Origin: Caldithrix sp.
GTDB lineage: Bacteria; Zhuqueibacterota; Zhuqueibacteria; Oceanimicrobiales; Oceanimicrobiaceae
Direction: 5' to 3'
DNA length: 7,080 bases
NCBI GenBank assembly: GCA_004357015.1
Contig: SMXE01000179.1
Span: 1 to 7,080, forward strand
Every line of letters starts with the position of its first letter. Position 1 is the first letter of the stretch. The notes under the pieces were generated by a model. It saw nothing but the letters and a program-made list of their open reading frames with translations. It was not told the DNA's origin and searched no databases. Below are positions 5,683 to 7,080 of the stretch, in pieces. Position numbers and translations under genes: made by a program.

Positions 5683-6787
5683 ATGAGATTTGTTTCAACG
5701 CTTACGATCCTGATTTTCAGCTTTGCATTGGCACGAGGGCAAGACAAAGACAATCTCTCATCAGTCGACATTTATGGCAGTCTGCGCTTTCGGCTGGCGG
5801 AGTTTGACGGCAACTACGAAGTGCAGGACAACCTGTCCCGTATCGGAGTCGACCTTTCTTATGAGCTTGAGAACGGGTTGACCGTCCTCGGTCGCAGCGA
5901 GTGGCAAGTCAATCTTGTCGACAACAGCGCGGAATTCAATGTCGGGAGTGCTTCCGGTGCTGAATTCGGGAGGTTGACCGCGGGAGATGAGCCACTGGAC
6001 ACTTTTGTGACGCGGTTGGGGTATCCTGGGGCTGAGTCACGCCGAATTCGGCAGACTGACGTTTGGCAAGCAGTGGAGCGTATACTATGACGTCTCCGAA
6101 TATACAGATTGGTTTAACGTCTTTGGCGCCCAGGCGACGGGCACCTACAATGCTGGTACCGCCGGCGGTGTCACAGGAACCGGGCGTGCGGAGAAGGCGG
6201 TCATTTATCGGAATCAATTCGGCAATCTCCTCCTGGGTGGACAAATTCAGTTGAAAGGTGATACGGACCATGACATTGACGGTTATAGCTTCTCAGCCCG
6301 CTACAGCTTTGGCTTCGGACTCTCATTGGGCGTTGCCTACAATCAAGCACAATTGAATATAGAATCACTCGAGCTCGTCGGACTCAACAATAATCCCAGT
6401 GCAGCCATATTGGGGATCAAGTATGAAAAGGGTCCCCTGCGCGCGGCGTTCACCTATACCAACCAGGACAACAACGAGACAGTCGATGTTGCAGATGTGA
6501 CAGTGGTCTATGACGGTATTGGACTGGAATTCTACGCGCATTATTACTGGACTGAAAACCTGCGCCTGATGGCAGGCTTCAATTATCTCAATCCTGACGA
6601 CCTCGACCCCCGTGTCGACGAAAACTTTGAGCTCAAGTATGGCGTGCTGGGTGCTGCGTATTACTTCACCAGGAATGCTTTCGCTTTTGCAGAGAGCAAG
6701 ATCGATATTGGTACGGACCAAAACGGTGAAGACAGGTTCGATGTGTTTATGGTCGGTATGCGGGCCGATTTCAGCCTGACGCGATGA
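5683..6787 (+). pseudogene. Gram-negative porin with a +1 frameshift
   Basis: Two reading frames together encode a general-diffusion-porin-like protein (Porin_4 type) of the outer membrane. Residues 1-19 are a signal peptide (MRFVSTLTILIFSFALARG), then VDIYGSLRFRLAEF, SRIGVDLSYELENGLTVLGRSEW and so on. Frame 1 is porin-like up to TRLGY (TAT at 6022-6024), after which it turns into unrelated sequence and stops at TGA 6088-6090. From 6026, the frame one base later gives LGLSHAEFGRLTFGKQW, then YYDVSEYTDWF, RNQFGNLLLGGQIQLKG and the remaining strands to TGA 6785-6787. Removing one C at 6025/6026 would give one 367-residue chain, a usual length for the family. As it stands, only about 114 native residues would be made, so the gene is inactive unless this is a sequencing error or a programmed shift. 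The end reads GMRADFSLTR, so the typical terminal phenylalanine is followed by three extra residues. The ribosome-binding site is poor: AGGAG lies 19 nt before the ATG, AGAAG 8 nt before it. Confidence 0.85.
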
Positions 6788-6830
6788 ATACCGTCGAAAA
6801 GCATTTGTTCGTAACAATGAAAGGTAGTCA

Positions 6831-7080
6831 ATGGAAGAGCTAAGCTTATTCACTCGTATTATCGAAATCCTTCGGGTCCAACCTGTCCTCACTTTGTTTC
6901 TGATTCTGGGCATGGGTTATCTGATCGGGAACATTCGCCTTGGGAGTTTTTCCCTTGGGCCTGTAGCAGGTGTTCTGTTCGGGGGTCTTTTCCTGGGCCA
7001 TTTTGGTTTTCGCATGGACCCCGGTGCCCAGGCCGTAGGTTTCGCATTATTCATTTTCTCTGTCGGTTATCAGGCAGGAC
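6831..7080 (+). CDS. AspT/YidE/YbjL-type membrane transporter, 5' part only
   Basis: 83 complete codons from ATG 6831 run off the window end. The start is preceded by AAAGG 6 nt upstream, and an in-frame stop (TAG 6825) rules out an earlier start. The product begins MEELSLFTRIIEILRVQP, then shows three hydrophobic segments at about 19-36, 41-60 and 67-83. The pattern GYLIGNIRLGSFSLGPVAGVL..G, then ALFIFSVGYQAG, is typical of the aspartate:alanine exchanger family (AspT, TC 2.A.81; PF06826), which also includes YidE and YbjL. Full members are about 550 residues with two membrane halves around a TrkA-C-like domain, so most of the gene lies outside. These proteins sit in the inner membrane and exchange small carboxylates such as aspartate, alanine or succinate in characterised members; the substrate here is unknown. 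The 43-bp gap from the porin, with no clear terminator, suggests co-transcription. Confidence 0.88.
   Translation, partial: MEELSLFTRIIEILRVQPVLTLFLILGMGYLIGNIRLGSFSLGPVAGVLFGGLFLGHFGFRMDPGAQAVGFALFIFSVGYQAG

Noticed and set aside
5666..5686. TTG-initiated six-codon ORF whose TGA overlaps the porin ATG
   Set aside because: A rare start only 2 nt from AGGAG and very short; the overlap is likely chance.

Overview
The window carries six protein genes, all on the + strand, and no recognisable RNA gene, CRISPR array or transposase. Four complete or nearly complete products have a Sec-type signal peptide, and three of the six are outer-membrane beta-barrel types. This points to a Gram-negative (diderm) bacterium that places hydrolases in its periplasm or on its surface. 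GC content looks near 50%. The composite purine/pyrimidine hairpin repeats and the AACCTT/AAGGTT palindrome remind me of environmental genomes of the FCB/Calditrichota kind, but this taxonomic impression is weak and untested.

Layout: (1) 2-562 is the 3' part of a MetA-like (phenol-degradation MetA family) outer-membrane barrel gene. (2) 571-647 is an imperfect hairpin built of roughly 8-nt units. (3) 735-2300 is a complete secreted type I sulfatase with the formylglycine motif CTAGR. (4) 2301-2522 is a spacer holding a second copy of the sulfatase leader and a perfect 15-bp palindrome. (5) 2523-3515 is a second, complete MetA-like barrel, paralogous to the first. (6) 3516-3817 is a spacer holding a second composite hairpin and a possible 7-codon leader ORF. 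(7) 3818-5560 is a PafA-type alkaline phosphatase. (8) 5683-6787 is a trimeric-porin-type gene broken by a single +1 frameshift near 6025. (9) 6831 to the window end is the 5' part of an AspT/YidE/YbjL-type inner-membrane transporter.

The clearest pattern is a repeated module: MetA-like barrel, then composite hairpin, then a secreted alkaline-phosphatase-superfamily hydrolase (first a sulfatase, then PafA). Gaps of 120 to 300 bp, most with hairpins, argue against one tight operon, although the porin and the exchanger (43 bp apart) may be co-transcribed. Taken together the region looks like a periplasmic ester-scavenging locus, with barrels and a porin admitting sulfated or phosphorylated organics, hydrolases releasing sulfate or phosphate, and an inner-membrane exchanger. 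That functional link is inference from gene order. No sulfatase-maturating enzyme (FGE or anSME) and no phosphate or sulfate transporter is present in the window.

The most notable sequence-level observations are a 32-nt direct repeat (29/32 identical) flanking the sulfatase gene, the perfect palindrome with nested mini-hairpins before the second barrel gene, the two related composite hairpins, and the precisely locatable frameshift in the porin.
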